DNA of 43,331 nucleotides from Patescibacteria group bacterium (GTDB lineage Bacteria > Patescibacteriota > Patescibacteriia > Patescibacteriales > WJLG01). Each line of letters begins with the position of its first letter. The stretch's first letter is position 1. The stretch covers positions 1 to 43,331 of the forward strand of contig JAQTUZ010000013.1 in the NCBI GenBank assembly GCA_028707065.1. The letters are read 5' to 3'. A program made the position numbers and the translations under genes. Positions 7,696-15,131 of this stretch are shown here, piece after piece. The notes beneath the pieces were generated by a model. The model made no database searches, was not told where the DNA came from, and worked only from the letters and a program-made list of their open reading frames with translations.

Positions 7696-7725
7696 AAAAA
7701 GGAACAACCGAAGTTGTTCCTTTTT
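7696..7725. terminator. bidirectional terminator
   Basis: AAAAAGGAACAAC (7696-7708) and GTTGTTCCTTTTT (7713-7725) form a 13-bp stem with a CGAA loop and an A/T tract on both sides. It serves the converging Nudix and minus-strand genes. Confidence 0.9.
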
Positions 7726-7746
7726 GTTACAGGTGGACTTGTTTTT

Positions 7747-8247
7747 TTAGTAGCCGTTGGCTATTCTCATCGCTTCAGCCGATCGTTCTGCCAATTCTTT
7801 TTTCGTTTGCTCCTGGATTTCCTTCCGGGTAGGCAGACGATGGCCGGCGTTGGCAATCCGGTCTTTCCGCATCGCGAGATACGCCTTGGCCTGAAATTCG
7901 ATTTCCGCTACTTCCTTGTCGGAAATCAGCGGAACCATTTTGGCCTTGACGATTTTCGGAACCGACAAATTGACCGTGTCGGTGCGGTGGGCAATGCCGA
8001 TGATGGTTGCGGTCGGCATGACATTGGCCTGACCAGCCGTGGCAATGTAAGTGCCTTCGCTGACCGATACTCCTTCTTCCTGAATCACTACGTTGTTCAT
8101 GTTTTCACATTCGACTTGAATGTTGGGGGAAAGGATAATCTGCGTTTCCTGGGAAAAGACAGGGCTTAAGAACATAGCGACGAATGTTATCGCAATTGCG
8201 AGAATTCCGAGCGAATCAGTAATCTTCCCCAAAATCTTTGTAAACAT
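7747..8247 (-). CDS. exported protein of unknown function
   Basis: The 166-residue protein has an N-terminal hydrophobic segment (ILAIAITFVAMFLSPVF) with a likely signal-peptidase site near FS-QE (about residue 32), or it may stay as an anchor. The mature part has a beta-rich middle (VVIQEEGVSVSEGTYIATAGQANVMPTATIIGIAHRT) and a charged helical C-terminus that looks like a coiled coil. I do not recognise the family. It has an excellent minus-strand promoter at 8325-8353, an AGAGG Shine-Dalgarno site, a hairpin in its 5' leader (about 8266-8283) and a strong terminator, so it is a monocistronic unit that may be well expressed. Confidence 0.75.
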   Translation of the reverse strand: MFTKILGKITDSLGILAIAITFVAMFLSPVFSQETQIILSPNIQVECENMNNVVIQEEGVSVSEGTYIATAGQANVMPTATIIGIAHRTDTVNLSVPKIVKAKMVPLISDKEVAEIEFQAKAYLAMRKDRIANAGHRLPTRKEIQEQTKKELAERSAEAMRIANGY

Positions 8248-8324
8248 ATACGCCTCTTTCTTTCTGCCCTTTTTTCAAGGGCTGGTTTGGTTTATGAGGA
8301 GCAAGAATTATTTTTGATATTATC

Positions 8325-8353
8325 AGTATAGCATAAAATATAAAATATGTCAA
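8325..8353 (-). promoter_or_regulatory. minus-strand promoter of the exported protein
   Basis: On the minus strand TTGACA (complement of 8348-8353), 17-bp spacer, TATACT (complement of 8325-8330). The leader to the ATG is about 70 nt. Confidence 0.8.
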
Positions 8354-8462
8354 GAGTATTAGTCATATTGTGTCTAATTTTATTTAATTTTAGCCATATA
8401 TTATTATAATGATTCTATATAATTTTGTAAATTATGGTGAGCCAAACAACCCTATTGCTTGC

Positions 8463-8491
8463 TTGATGTCAGCTTAATAAAGTGATAAAAT
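8463..8491 (+). promoter_or_regulatory. rmuC promoter
   Basis: TTGATG (8463-8468), 17-bp spacer, TAAAAT (8486-8491), giving a leader of about 28 nt to the rmuC ATG. The remainder of 8354-8462 is AT-rich and shows nothing I can assign. Confidence 0.55.
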
Positions 8492-8525
8492 TGAGTAATA
8501 AAACATTAATTTTTTATTAATTTAT

Positions 8526-9659
8526 ATGCAGAATTTTTTGGCAATCATCTTGCTTGTCGGTTTGGCCGTAATTATTTATTTATTGTTAAGTAAAAAAAGC
8601 GGCGGGAACGACGAAAAGATCGCCGCGATGATGGAGCGGCTGGCGAATCTGGGCGCGCAGAATGAAGAGATGCGCAAAGCGCTCGATGCCAAACTTTCCG
8701 AAGCCTATAAGACCACGCAGGACCAGTTCGGCAAGACCGCCGGTTTGATGCAGGGCGTGACCGGGCAGGCGAATAAGATGATGATGGAGATGCACGTCCA
8801 ATCGCAGAAAGTTATTTCGGAAGTGTCAGAAAAATTGGCCAAGCTGGACGAGACCAATAAGCAAGTGGTCAACTTTTCCGGCCAGCTGCAGAATTTGCAG
8901 GACATTTTGAAAAATCCCAAACAGCGTGGCATCTTAGGTGAATTCTTTTTGGAAGAAACTTTGAAAAATGTTCTGCCGCCTAACGCTTATGAGATGCAAT
9001 ACAAATTGGGCAAAGATAAAGAGGGGAAAGCCGATCTGATCGTCGATGCGGTCGTCTTTGTCAAAGATAAGATAATTCCGATCGATTCCAAATTTTCTCT
9101 GGAAAATTATCAGAAGATCCTGGATACTTCTGACGCGGCTGAGCGGGAAAATTTGGAAAAAGTTTTCCGGCAGGATCTGAAAAATCGCATTGATGAAACT
9201 TCCAAATATATCAAGCAGGAAAAGGGGACGATGGATTTTGCCTTTATGTTCATCCCGAGCGAGGCGATTTATTATGATTTGCTGATCAATAAAGTCGGCG
9301 CGGTGAAAATAAACACGCGCGACCTGATCGAATATGCTTTCCGCGACAAGAAAGTCATTATCGTTTCGCCGACATCGTTCCTGGCTTATCTGCAAACCGT
9401 CTTGCAGGGCTTGAAGGCGATGAAGATCGAAGAGACGGCCAAGGAAATTCAGGAGAACGTCGAAAAACTCGGCCGGCATCTTGTCGCCTATGATGATTAT
9501 TTCAAGAAGCTCGGCAATTCCTTGTCCACGACCGTCAATCATTACAATTCCGCCTATAAAGAATTTAAAAAAGTCGATAAAGACGTTATCCGCATCACCG
9601 GAGGCGAGTCGGATATTGAGCCGTTGGAGCTTGAGAGGCCAAAAATTAACGAGGAATGA
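8526..9659 (+). CDS. rmuC: RmuC-family DNA recombination protein
   Basis: RmuC proteins limit inversions at short inverted repeats and carry a PD-(D/E)xK nuclease-like core. The protein has one N-terminal membrane anchor (about 4-21), a long coiled coil (about 30-130), then LKNPKQRGILGE, the family signature, and KADLIVDAVVFV...IIPIDSKFSLENY containing the nuclease-like acidic and Lys residues. Length (377) is normal for the short form. Its presence is notable because this window is full of short inverted repeats. The live C-terminus is GGESDIEPLELERPKINEE; a second, diverged tail lies downstream. Confidence 0.93.
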   Translation: MQNFLAIILLVGLAVIIYLLLSKKSGGNDEKIAAMMERLANLGAQNEEMRKALDAKLSEAYKTTQDQFGKTAGLMQGVTGQANKMMMEMHVQSQKVISEVSEKLAKLDETNKQVVNFSGQLQNLQDILKNPKQRGILGEFFLEETLKNVLPPNAYEMQYKLGKDKEGKADLIVDAVVFVKDKIIPIDSKFSLENYQKILDTSDAAERENLEKVFRQDLKNRIDETSKYIKQEKGTMDFAFMFIPSEAIYYDLLINKVGAVKINTRDLIEYAFRDKKVIIVSPTSFLAYLQTVLQGLKAMKIEETAKEIQENVEKLGRHLVAYDDYFKKLGNSLSTTVNHYNSAYKEFKKVDKDVIRITGGESDIEPLELERPKINEE

Positions 9660-9679
9660 TTTTTAATTGTACTAAGAAG

Positions 9680-9764
9680 CCGGAGGCCCCGTCGAATGAC
9701 TGGGGCGGGCGATGAATCAAAAATAGAAGTGCTTGAGTTGGAAAGACCAAAAGGAGAGGAATGA
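9680..9764 (+). pseudogene. remnant second copy of the rmuC 3' end, split by a palindrome
   Basis: CCGGAGGC (9680-9687) matches the start of the live tail (near 9597). Then comes a GC palindrome (GCCCC...GGGGC, within 9685-9706), then 9708-9764 encoding GDESKIEVLELERPKGEE plus TGA. The live tail is GGESDIEPLELERPKINEE. Differences are largely synonymous or conservative. The palindrome thus sits inside a duplicated tail. Confidence 0.75.
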
Positions 9765-9813
9765 AGTAAGAAGTATGAAGTTAAAAGTAAGAAATTTTTC
9801 GACATTCTTTCTT

Positions 9814-10001
9814 TTTTGTCATCCTGAGGAGGAAGCCGTCGCGGCTGATGACGAAGGATCTATTTTACAGTAAGCGGGATATTTATTTTCTGAATTTAGA
9901 AACTCTAAGGTTGTAATAGAGCCAATCGATTAAAATCTTGTTCGGCGAAATTATATGTTTTTACAAAATAGATCCTTCGCGCGGCGCTCAGGATGACAAA
10001 A
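9814..10001. repeat. GTCATCCTGA-type palindromic element, copy 2
   Basis: Arms TTGTCATCCTGA (9816-9827) and TCAGGATGACAA (9988-9999) match copy 1 exactly, as do the inner GGATCTATTTT and AAAATAGATCC arms. The centre is unrelated to that of copy 1. With the rmuC remnant it accounts for most of the gene-free stretch 9660-10031. Confidence 0.85.
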
Positions 10002-10031
10002 GGGAGGAGGACAAAAAGAAAAAAGGAAAAA

Positions 10032-10062
10032 TAAAAACAGCCTTCGGTAAGTTGAAGGCTGT
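10032..10062 (-). terminator. minus-strand terminator
   Basis: ACAGCCTTC (10037-10045) pairs with GAAGGCTGT (10054-10062). The A-rich run on the left becomes a U tract on the minus strand, ending the small membrane protein transcript. Confidence 0.85.
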
Positions 10063-10085
10063 GTGGCGGATCATTGGATGATTGT

Positions 10086-10331
10086 TTATCCCGCGCTATG
10101 GTTCTTTTTTTCTTCGGTTTTAGTAGAGCCAAACTTCTCATCAAGTTTTTTCAGGATTTCTTTTTTGGCCATATCTAATCCATTTTCAGCATAGCAAAAT
10201 CCGCTCACCAGTAAGCAGAGAATACTCCCGGCATAGTAATTAATAGGATGAACATGCATTATTCCCATGACAAGCAAAACGATAGTCGCAAGAAAGAACA
10301 CGACGCCGAGGATGAGGTTTTGAGTTACCAT
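10086..10331 (-). CDS. small two-helix membrane protein
   Basis: The 81-residue protein has two predicted transmembrane segments (LILGVVFFLATIVLLVMGIM and AGSILCLLVSGFCYA) and a charged C-terminal tail (KKEILKKLDEKFGSTKTEEKK). It has a strong AAGGAG Shine-Dalgarno site at the right distance, a terminator, and a possible minus-strand promoter (TTGACA from 10404-10409, 18-bp spacer, TAATAT). These signals make it a real gene despite its size. No function is recognisable. Confidence 0.75.
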   Translation of the reverse strand: MVTQNLILGVVFFLATIVLLVMGIMHVHPINYYAGSILCLLVSGFCYAENGLDMAKKEILKKLDEKFGSTKTEEKKNHSAG

Positions 10332-10345
10332 TTTTTATCTCCTTT

Positions 10346-10376
10346 TTGAAATGTAAGGAACCAATTCTGTTATAAT
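10346..10376 (+). promoter_or_regulatory. promoter upstream of the 10409 gene
   Basis: TTGAAA (10346-10351), 19-bp spacer, TATAAT (10371-10376). It overlaps the divergent promoter of the minus-strand gene, so the two may influence each other. Confidence 0.5.
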
Positions 10377-10408
10377 GGTATATTATCCATTTTTTATTAA
10401 TTTTGTCA

Positions 10409-11551
10409 ATGGTTAGTCAAGAAGACATTATAAAATCCCTGTTTTTTCTGGATATTTTCGATTATCCGCCGACCGCCATGGAAATCTGGCGGTTTTTGCC
10501 AGTGAAGGCGGAATTGGGGGAGTTGATGGAAAAATTCCCCTCTCGAGAGGGGTGGACCGCCGCCGCGGCGGGACGGGGTGTGTTAAGCATGAACGTGAGA
10601 AATGATGTTGGTGCACAATCAGCCGTAACACACCCCGCCTCGCAGGGCTCGGCACCCCTCTCGAGAGGGGATGCCCACCCCGTCCGCCCAGGGCGGACAC
10701 CCCTCCAGGGAGGGGAATATTCTGGTTTTTATTTTTTGCCCGGAAGAGAGGAGTTAATCGAAAAGAGAAGGGAATTTTTTTATTTGAGCGAGAAGAAATT
10801 TAAGATCGCCAAGCGGGCCGCCTGGCTGCTGCATTTTATCCCGAGCGTGAAGATGGTGGCGGTCTGCAATAATTTTTATTATCGCCCGGAATCGGACATT
10901 GATTTTTTCATCATTACCAGTCCAAAAAGGCTTTGGCTTACTCGTTTTTTCGCTACATTAATTTTAGATCTATTTCATCGGCGAGCCCGCGGCAAAAAAA
11001 CCGCCGATCGAGTTTGTTTAAGTTTTTATCTTAGTGAAGATAATTTAAATCTGGAAAATATCGCCTTAAAGCCCGCAAAATATTGCGGGCCTACGGACAT
11101 GGCCGACCCGTATTTTTATTATTGGCTGGGTTTTTTGGAGCCGATCTACGGCGAAGATTGTTATAATAAATTCTGGCAGGCCAATTCCTGGTTAAAAAAT
11201 ATTTTTCCCAATATTTTGCCGAAGCAGCCGGTGCTGCGATGGCGAATTAACAGCGATAATGATTTAACGATCATAACACACCCCGTCGCGTCAGGGACGC
11301 GCCACCCCTCTCGAGAGGGGACTGACTGGCTTGAAAAAATCGCCAAAAAAATCCAATGGTGGAAAATTTCGCCTTTAGTCAAAAAAATGGCGGCGCTGGG
11401 CGATACGCGCGTGGTTATCAATGATCGGATGTTAAAATTCCACGAGAATGATCGGCGCGAATTTTTCAGAGAAGAATTAAGAAAGCCTGCCCGCGGATGC
11501 GGGACGCGGCCAGGGAAGAGAGAAGAAATAAACTTAATTCTTAAATCTTAA
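10409..11551 (+). CDS. nucleotidyltransferase-like protein carrying several in-frame palindromic insertions
   Basis: The N-terminus (IIKSLFFLDIFDYPPTAMEIWRFL) resembles a winged-helix segment. The centre (VKMVAVCNNFYYRPESDIDFFIITSPKRLWLTR) carries the S-D-I-D signature of minimal nucleotidyltransferases. The role is unknown. The gene is remarkable for GC-rich palindromes inserted in frame: 10535-10585, 10626-10671, 10673-10716, 11071-11090, 11274-11321 and about 11487-11512. They add Pro/Gly/Arg-rich peptides such as THPASQGSAPLSRGD and account for much of the region between the winged helix and the catalytic part. ATG 10409 is preferred to an upstream TTG at 10403. The ligase-like gene follows 22 bp later. 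Confidence 0.65.
   Translation: MVSQEDIIKSLFFLDIFDYPPTAMEIWRFLPVKAELGELMEKFPSREGWTAAAAGRGVLSMNVRNDVGAQSAVTHPASQGSAPLSRGDAHPVRPGRTPLQGGEYSGFYFLPGREELIEKRREFFYLSEKKFKIAKRAAWLLHFIPSVKMVAVCNNFYYRPESDIDFFIITSPKRLWLTRFFATLILDLFHRRARGKKTADRVCLSFYLSEDNLNLENIALKPAKYCGPTDMADPYFYYWLGFLEPIYGEDCYNKFWQANSWLKNIFPNILPKQPVLRWRINSDNDLTIITHPVASGTRHPSREGTDWLEKIAKKIQWWKISPLVKKMAALGDTRVVINDRMLKFHENDRREFFREELRKPARGCGTRPGKREEINLILKS
10535..10585 (-). repeat. THP-type palindromic element, reverse orientation
   Basis: Reverse complement of the family: CCCCTCTCGAGAGGGG, a GCCGCCGCGGCG hairpin and the GGGGTGTG end. It is translated within the host gene as SREGWTAAAAGRG. Confidence 0.8.
10626..10671 (+). repeat. THP-type palindromic element in a coding gene
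   Basis: ACACACCCCGCC, a variable hairpin, then CACCCCTCTCGAGAGGGG. Encodes THPASQGSAPLSRGD in the host frame. Confidence 0.85.
10673..10716 (+). repeat. THP-type palindromic element in a coding gene
   Basis: Directly follows the previous copy. TCCGCCCAGGGCGGA forms the first hairpin and CCCCTCCAGGGAGGGG the second. Encodes AHPVRPGRTPLQGGE. Confidence 0.85.
11071..11090. repeat. in-frame short palindrome
   Basis: GCCCGCAA (11071-11078) and TTGCGGGC (11083-11090) form a perfect 8-bp stem within the coding sequence, encoding PAKYCG. Confidence 0.65.
11274..11321 (+). repeat. THP-type palindromic element in a coding gene
   Basis: ACACACCCCGTCGCG, variable hairpin, CACCCCTCTCGAGAGGGG. Encodes THPVASGTRHPSREG in the host frame. 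Confidence 0.85.
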
Positions 11552-11573
11552 TTCATAATTCCAATTTTTTGAA

Positions 11574-13004
11574 ATGTTTCAAAAGTTACAAAAAATGATT
11601 GAATATGGATTGTATGCCTTGGTTTTCCTCTTGCCTTGGCAGACGAAGCTGATCTTACGGCAAGGAAATCTGGGCGGCGGCGATTGGGAATACGGGACGA
11701 TCGCTTTGTATGGGACGGATATTTTATTGATCGGTTTATTGATTTTATTTCTTATTTCATATTGGCAGAAAAAAAGTTCAGGCGATAATAAGGGGGCTGT
11801 TGTGGAACCCGCGATAACCCACCCCGTCGCCGCGGCGGCGCCACCCCTCCCGGGGAGGGGAATTATTATTATTTTGTCCGGACTGGATTTGTTCCTTTTT
11901 CTTTCGATATTTTTTGCGCCGGATACTATTTTGGCGGCTTATCGCTATGTTTTGTTTTTGCTGGGATTGGGTTTGTTTTGGCTGATCATCAAAGCCGAAT
12001 ACAGCCGAACCAAATTAGCCATCGCTTTTTTTTCGAGCCTGATAATCCAGGGGGGGCTGGCAATCGGGCAGTTTTTGCTGCAGAATACTTTTGCTTTTAA
12101 ATGGCTCGGGCTGGCTATCCATTATTCCAGCGATCTAGGAGTTTCGGTGATTGAAACCCTCGACGCGCGCGGCATTCCCGAGCGCTGGCTCCGCGCTTAC
12201 GGCTCGCTGGATCACCCGAATATTCTCGGCGGGCTTTTGGCGATAGGACTGACAATTTTGGTCTGCATTTATTTACAAAGTTACTTTGAAAAAAACAAAA
12301 TTACAAATTACCCTGGCCGCGCACCGTGGCCACGGGCAGGCAAATTAAAAATTATAAATTTTTTTACTTTTTACTTTTTACTTTTTACTTTATTTGCCGC
12401 TTTGATTTTCACTTTTTCCCGTTCGGCGGCGCTGGCTTTGGCGGTTGGCCTGATTTTATCGGTCATTTTTTATCTGTTTAAAAAGGATCGGCCGGCGTTA
12501 AAGCGGTTGGGATTAATAGCGGTTATGGCGGCTGTTTTGTTTGGCATCATTTTTTTCAATTATCAGGATTTATTCATCACCCGCGCTCAAGACACGTCTC
12601 GGCTGGAACTTAAATCAATTTCCGAAAGAAAAACGTATCAGGACGATTCGCTCGGTTTGATCAAAAAAAATTGGCTCTTCGGCTCAGGGATCGGCAATTA
12701 TACCAAGGCGCTCGCGGAAAAAGATCCGCAGCGCAGCTGGGACAAGCTTAATCCGGTCCATAATGTTTTTCTGCTGGTCTGGTCGGAGAGCGGAATTTTC
12801 GGCCTGTTATTTTTTACGGCATTGCTGGTTTATTTATTCGTCGGCTCGTTCCGAAAAAAAATTATTCTAAACTTGTCGATACTCTCGATTTTAGTTATAA
12901 TAATGATGTTCGATCATTATCTTTGGAGCCTGCATTTCGGAATTTTATTATTTTGGCTCTCGATCGGCTTTGTTTATAAAAGTTTAAATAAATATTATGG
13001 CTAA
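11574..13004 (+). CDS. O-antigen ligase/polymerase-like membrane protein
   Basis: This polytopic protein (476 residues, roughly ten or more membrane segments) has the Wzy/WaaL signature GSLDHPNILGG before a helix. Late in the protein it has a periplasmic-type loop ending NPVHNVFLLVWSESGIFGLL, both typical of O-antigen ligases. It probably joins or polymerises lipid-linked glycans for the cell surface; its substrate is unknown. Two stretches look inserted. A THP-type palindrome sits at 11815-11862, between the second and third hydrophobic segments. An AT-rich repeat with a GC palindrome sits at 12301-12393 and encodes NYPGRAPWPRAG plus a Phe/Leu-rich run. The M16 protease gene overlaps its end by 8 nt. 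Confidence 0.82.
   Translation: MFQKLQKMIEYGLYALVFLLPWQTKLILRQGNLGGGDWEYGTIALYGTDILLIGLLILFLISYWQKKSSGDNKGAVVEPAITHPVAAAAPPLPGRGIIIILSGLDLFLFLSIFFAPDTILAAYRYVLFLLGLGLFWLIIKAEYSRTKLAIAFFSSLIIQGGLAIGQFLLQNTFAFKWLGLAIHYSSDLGVSVIETLDARGIPERWLRAYGSLDHPNILGGLLAIGLTILVCIYLQSYFEKNKITNYPGRAPWPRAGKLKIINFFTFYFLLFTLFAALIFTFSRSAALALAVGLILSVIFYLFKKDRPALKRLGLIAVMAAVLFGIIFFNYQDLFITRAQDTSRLELKSISERKTYQDDSLGLIKKNWLFGSGIGNYTKALAEKDPQRSWDKLNPVHNVFLLVWSESGIFGLLFFTALLVYLFVGSFRKKIILNLSILSILVIIMMFDHYLWSLHFGILLFWLSIGFVYKSLNKYYG
11815..11862 (+). repeat. THP-type palindromic element in the ligase-like gene
   Basis: ACCCACCCCGTCGCC, GCGGCGGCG, CCACCCCTCCCGGGGAGGGG. Encodes THPVAAAAPPLPGRG in frame. Confidence 0.87.
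12301..12393. repeat. AT-rich intergenic-type repeat inside a coding gene
   Basis: TTACAAATTA, a GC-rich inverted repeat (CCTGGCCGCG...CACGGGCAGG), AAATTAAAAATTATAAATT, then four TTACTTTT-like units. Similar AT strings occur between genes (for example 15517-15570 and 36035-36065), so this is an intergenic-type sequence captured in frame. Confidence 0.65.
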
Positions 13005-14793
13005 AGTTAAAATCGACAGATTGGATTTGAAAAAAAGAAAAGCCGATCTGGAGCGCGGACAGTTAGAGCAGCAAGTTCATATCCGGCTCGATAGTAAGGG
13101 TTCCCGGCAAACAGAAGCTGAAGAAGCCGAGACTTGGCAAGAATTGCGGCAAACCGAAGGAGAGCTGGGCCCCGGTGAAATTCCGCCTTCGCATTCTTTT
13201 TTGAATAAGGTTGAGGAGAAATTTTCTAAGATAAAAAAGAATGTGGCCAGTTTAAAAATGAGCAAAAAAAGAGAAGAGCCGCCGGAGCAGGCGGTGGTGA
13301 TCAGAAGTTCCCAACCGGAGCAATTCGCCGACGAGCCAAAAGACGACAACGCGGTTAATTTGCGGCAAGTGCGGATCAGAAGCGGAGCGAAGGGCAGGAA
13401 GAGATCGGGGGCCAAAACCGCGAGCAAATCGTTTGAAGAAAAGATCGCCGAGCGTACCGCGCTAAGGATCAAAGCCGGGGATGGCGTGGAGATCGTCAGA
13501 CCGCAGACTTTCGAAGCTGCCGCGGCCGGCGCGTATAACCGCAGCCTTTTGGATAACGGTTTGAAATTGATCACGGCGCCGATCCAGGGCACCAAGACCG
13601 TCACGGCGATGGTGATGTTCGGTACGGGCGCGAAGTACGAAAGCTTGTCGATGAGCGGGCTTTCGCATTTTCTCGAGCATCTGTTTTTTAAGGGCACGAA
13701 AAAAAGGCCCAATGCCCAAAAACTTTCCAGCGATTTGGATGCCTTGGGGTGCGAATACAACGCTTTTACCGCCAAAGAGTATACCGGATATTGGATCAAA
13801 GTCGACAGTTCCAAGATCGCCCTGGCCATGGATATTTTGTCCGATATGCTTTTAAATTCGGAATTTTCCAGCACCGAGATCAATAAAGAAAGAGGCGTGA
13901 TCATCGAGGAGATCAATATGTACCATGAAAATCCGATGATGTACATTGAAGATGTTTTTGAAGCCTGTCTTTACGGCGATACGCCGGCCGGAAGAGAGAT
14001 CGCCGGCACCAAGGCCAATATTCAGGCTTTTAAGCGCCAGAATTTCATGAATTATTTCACTTCACAATACGGCGCCAATTCGGCCGTACTGTGTCTGGCG
14101 GGAAATATCGATGAAAGAACGGAACGGCTGGCCGCCAGATATTTCGGCAAGATGCCCCGCTCGCCTTTTAAAGACAAGATCCGCACGGCTGACGCGCAAA
14201 GAGTACCGGCGGTCAGAATGCATTATAAGGAAGGCAACCAAGCGATCATTTCTTTGGGGGTGCGCGCTTATGACACTTATCATGAAGATAAAATAATTTT
14301 GAAAGTGCTGGCGGTTTTATTGGGCGGATCAATGAGCTCCCGGATGTTCAGCGAGTTGCGGGAAAAAAGAGGTTTGGCTTATTTTGTTCACACTACCGCC
14401 GAAACTTATACTGATACCGGTTATCTGACGACGCAGGCGGGAATTCCGGTCGGCAAACAAGATCAGGCGGTCAAGGTTATTTTGAGCGAATATAAAAAAT
14501 TGCGCACTAAATTGGTCGGCAAGGAAGAATTGAAGCGCGCCAAGGATCTGATCAGAGGCCGCACCGTAATCGGTTTTGAGGCCTCGGACAATGTGGCCAA
14601 CTGGTACGCGCAGCGGGAAGTACTGAAGGAAGCTTTGCTGACGCCGGAAGAATATTTCACTAAAATCGACAAGATCAAGGCTGAAGACATCCGCCGCGTC
14701 GCCAAAGACATCTTTAAGAATGAAAAATTGAATCTGGCCGTGATCGGGCCGTTCCAGGATGAAGCGGAATTTGAAAAAATAGTTAAATTTTGA
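12997..14793 (+). CDS. M16 family zinc peptidase with a long charged N-terminal extension
   Basis: The peptidase part begins near residue 178 (NRSLLDNGLKLITAPI). It contains the inverted zinc motif HFLEH (224-228) and the downstream acidic ligand region ERGVIIEEINMYHENP (about 297-312), followed by the second half-domain with SSRMFSELREKRGLAYFVH. Such enzymes (mitochondrial processing peptidase, PqqL and B. subtilis MlpA relatives) cut small or unfolded peptides. The first roughly 170 residues are Lys/Glu/Arg-rich, low in hydrophobics and probably disordered, with no signal peptide. This extension is unusual for the family. The start overlaps the ligase-like gene by 8 nt, indicating translational coupling. 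Confidence 0.9.
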   Translation: MAKVKIDRLDLKKRKADLERGQLEQQVHIRLDSKGSRQTEAEEAETWQELRQTEGELGPGEIPPSHSFLNKVEEKFSKIKKNVASLKMSKKREEPPEQAVVIRSSQPEQFADEPKDDNAVNLRQVRIRSGAKGRKRSGAKTASKSFEEKIAERTALRIKAGDGVEIVRPQTFEAAAAGAYNRSLLDNGLKLITAPIQGTKTVTAMVMFGTGAKYESLSMSGLSHFLEHLFFKGTKKRPNAQKLSSDLDALGCEYNAFTAKEYTGYWIKVDSSKIALAMDILSDMLLNSEFSSTEINKERGVIIEEINMYHENPMMYIEDVFEACLYGDTPAGREIAGTKANIQAFKRQNFMNYFTSQYGANSAVLCLAGNIDERTERLAARYFGKMPRSPFKDKIRTADAQRVPAVRMHYKEGNQAIISLGVRAYDTYHEDKIILKVLAVLLGGSMSSRMFSELREKRGLAYFVHTTAETYTDTGYLTTQAGIPVGKQDQAVKVILSEYKKLRTKLVGKEELKRAKDLIRGRTVIGFEASDNVANWYAQREVLKEALLTPEEYFTKIDKIKAEDIRRVAKDIFKNEKLNLAVIGPFQDEAEFEKIVKF

Positions 14794-14797
14794 ACGC

Positions 14798-14816
14798 ATA
14801 ACGCCCCTTGCGTTAT
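14798..14816. terminator. hairpin after the M16 gene
   Basis: ATAACGC (14798-14804) pairs with GCGTTAT (14810-14816) around a 5-nt loop. It is not followed by a T run, so terminator function is uncertain. Confidence 0.45.
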
Positions 14817-14883
14817 TCAGGTGTTCTTGTTATATTGTCATCAGCTTTATGGGGGCTCTTTTTTATATTCATAATGCAGTTTT

Positions 14884-14923
14884 GGCGGATAAATAGTCCG
14901 CCGCCGCTAAAGTTATGGCGGAC
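14884..14923. repeat. GGCGGA/TCCGCC palindrome
   Basis: GTCCGCC pairs with the terminal GGCGGAC (14917-14923), and the leading GGCGGA can pair with the same TCCGCC instead. It lies just upstream of the broken tRNA-Ile copy. Confidence 0.65.
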
Positions 14924-14926
14924 AAA

Positions 14927-15018
14927 GGGCAATTAGCTCCCCGCCATGAAGGCGGGGCAAGCAGCTGGCCATCCGCCTTCACCTGATGGCTTCGGCGAGG
15001 CAAGCTGAAAGACGAGGT
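14927..15018 (+). pseudogene. broken tRNA-Ile copy with palindromic insertion
   Basis: 14927-14939 is identical to the first 13 nt of the intact tRNA-Ile. At the D-arm it is interrupted by CCCCGCC/GGCGGGG and further palindromes. 15005-15018 (CTGAAAGACGAGGT) then resembles the anticodon-loop to variable-loop stretch CTGATAATGACGAGGT. No T-arm or 3' acceptor strand follows. Confidence 0.6.
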
Positions 15019-15057
15019 AAATTAAAATTAAATATTATAGAGAGATAAATTTTTTTC

Positions 15058-15131
15058 GGGCAATTAGCTCAGATGGCTAGAGCGCGTCACTGATAATGAC
15101 GAGGTCGATGGTTCGATTCCATCATTGCCCA
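15058..15131 (+). tRNA. tRNA-Ile (GAT anticodon)
   Basis: Acceptor GGGCAAT pairs with ATTGCCC, D-stem GCTC/GAGC, anticodon stem CGTCA/TGACG around CTGATAA, T-stem GATGG/CCATC with loop TTCGATT, discriminator A. The genome has CC then T after it, so CCA is added after transcription. Confidence 0.97.
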
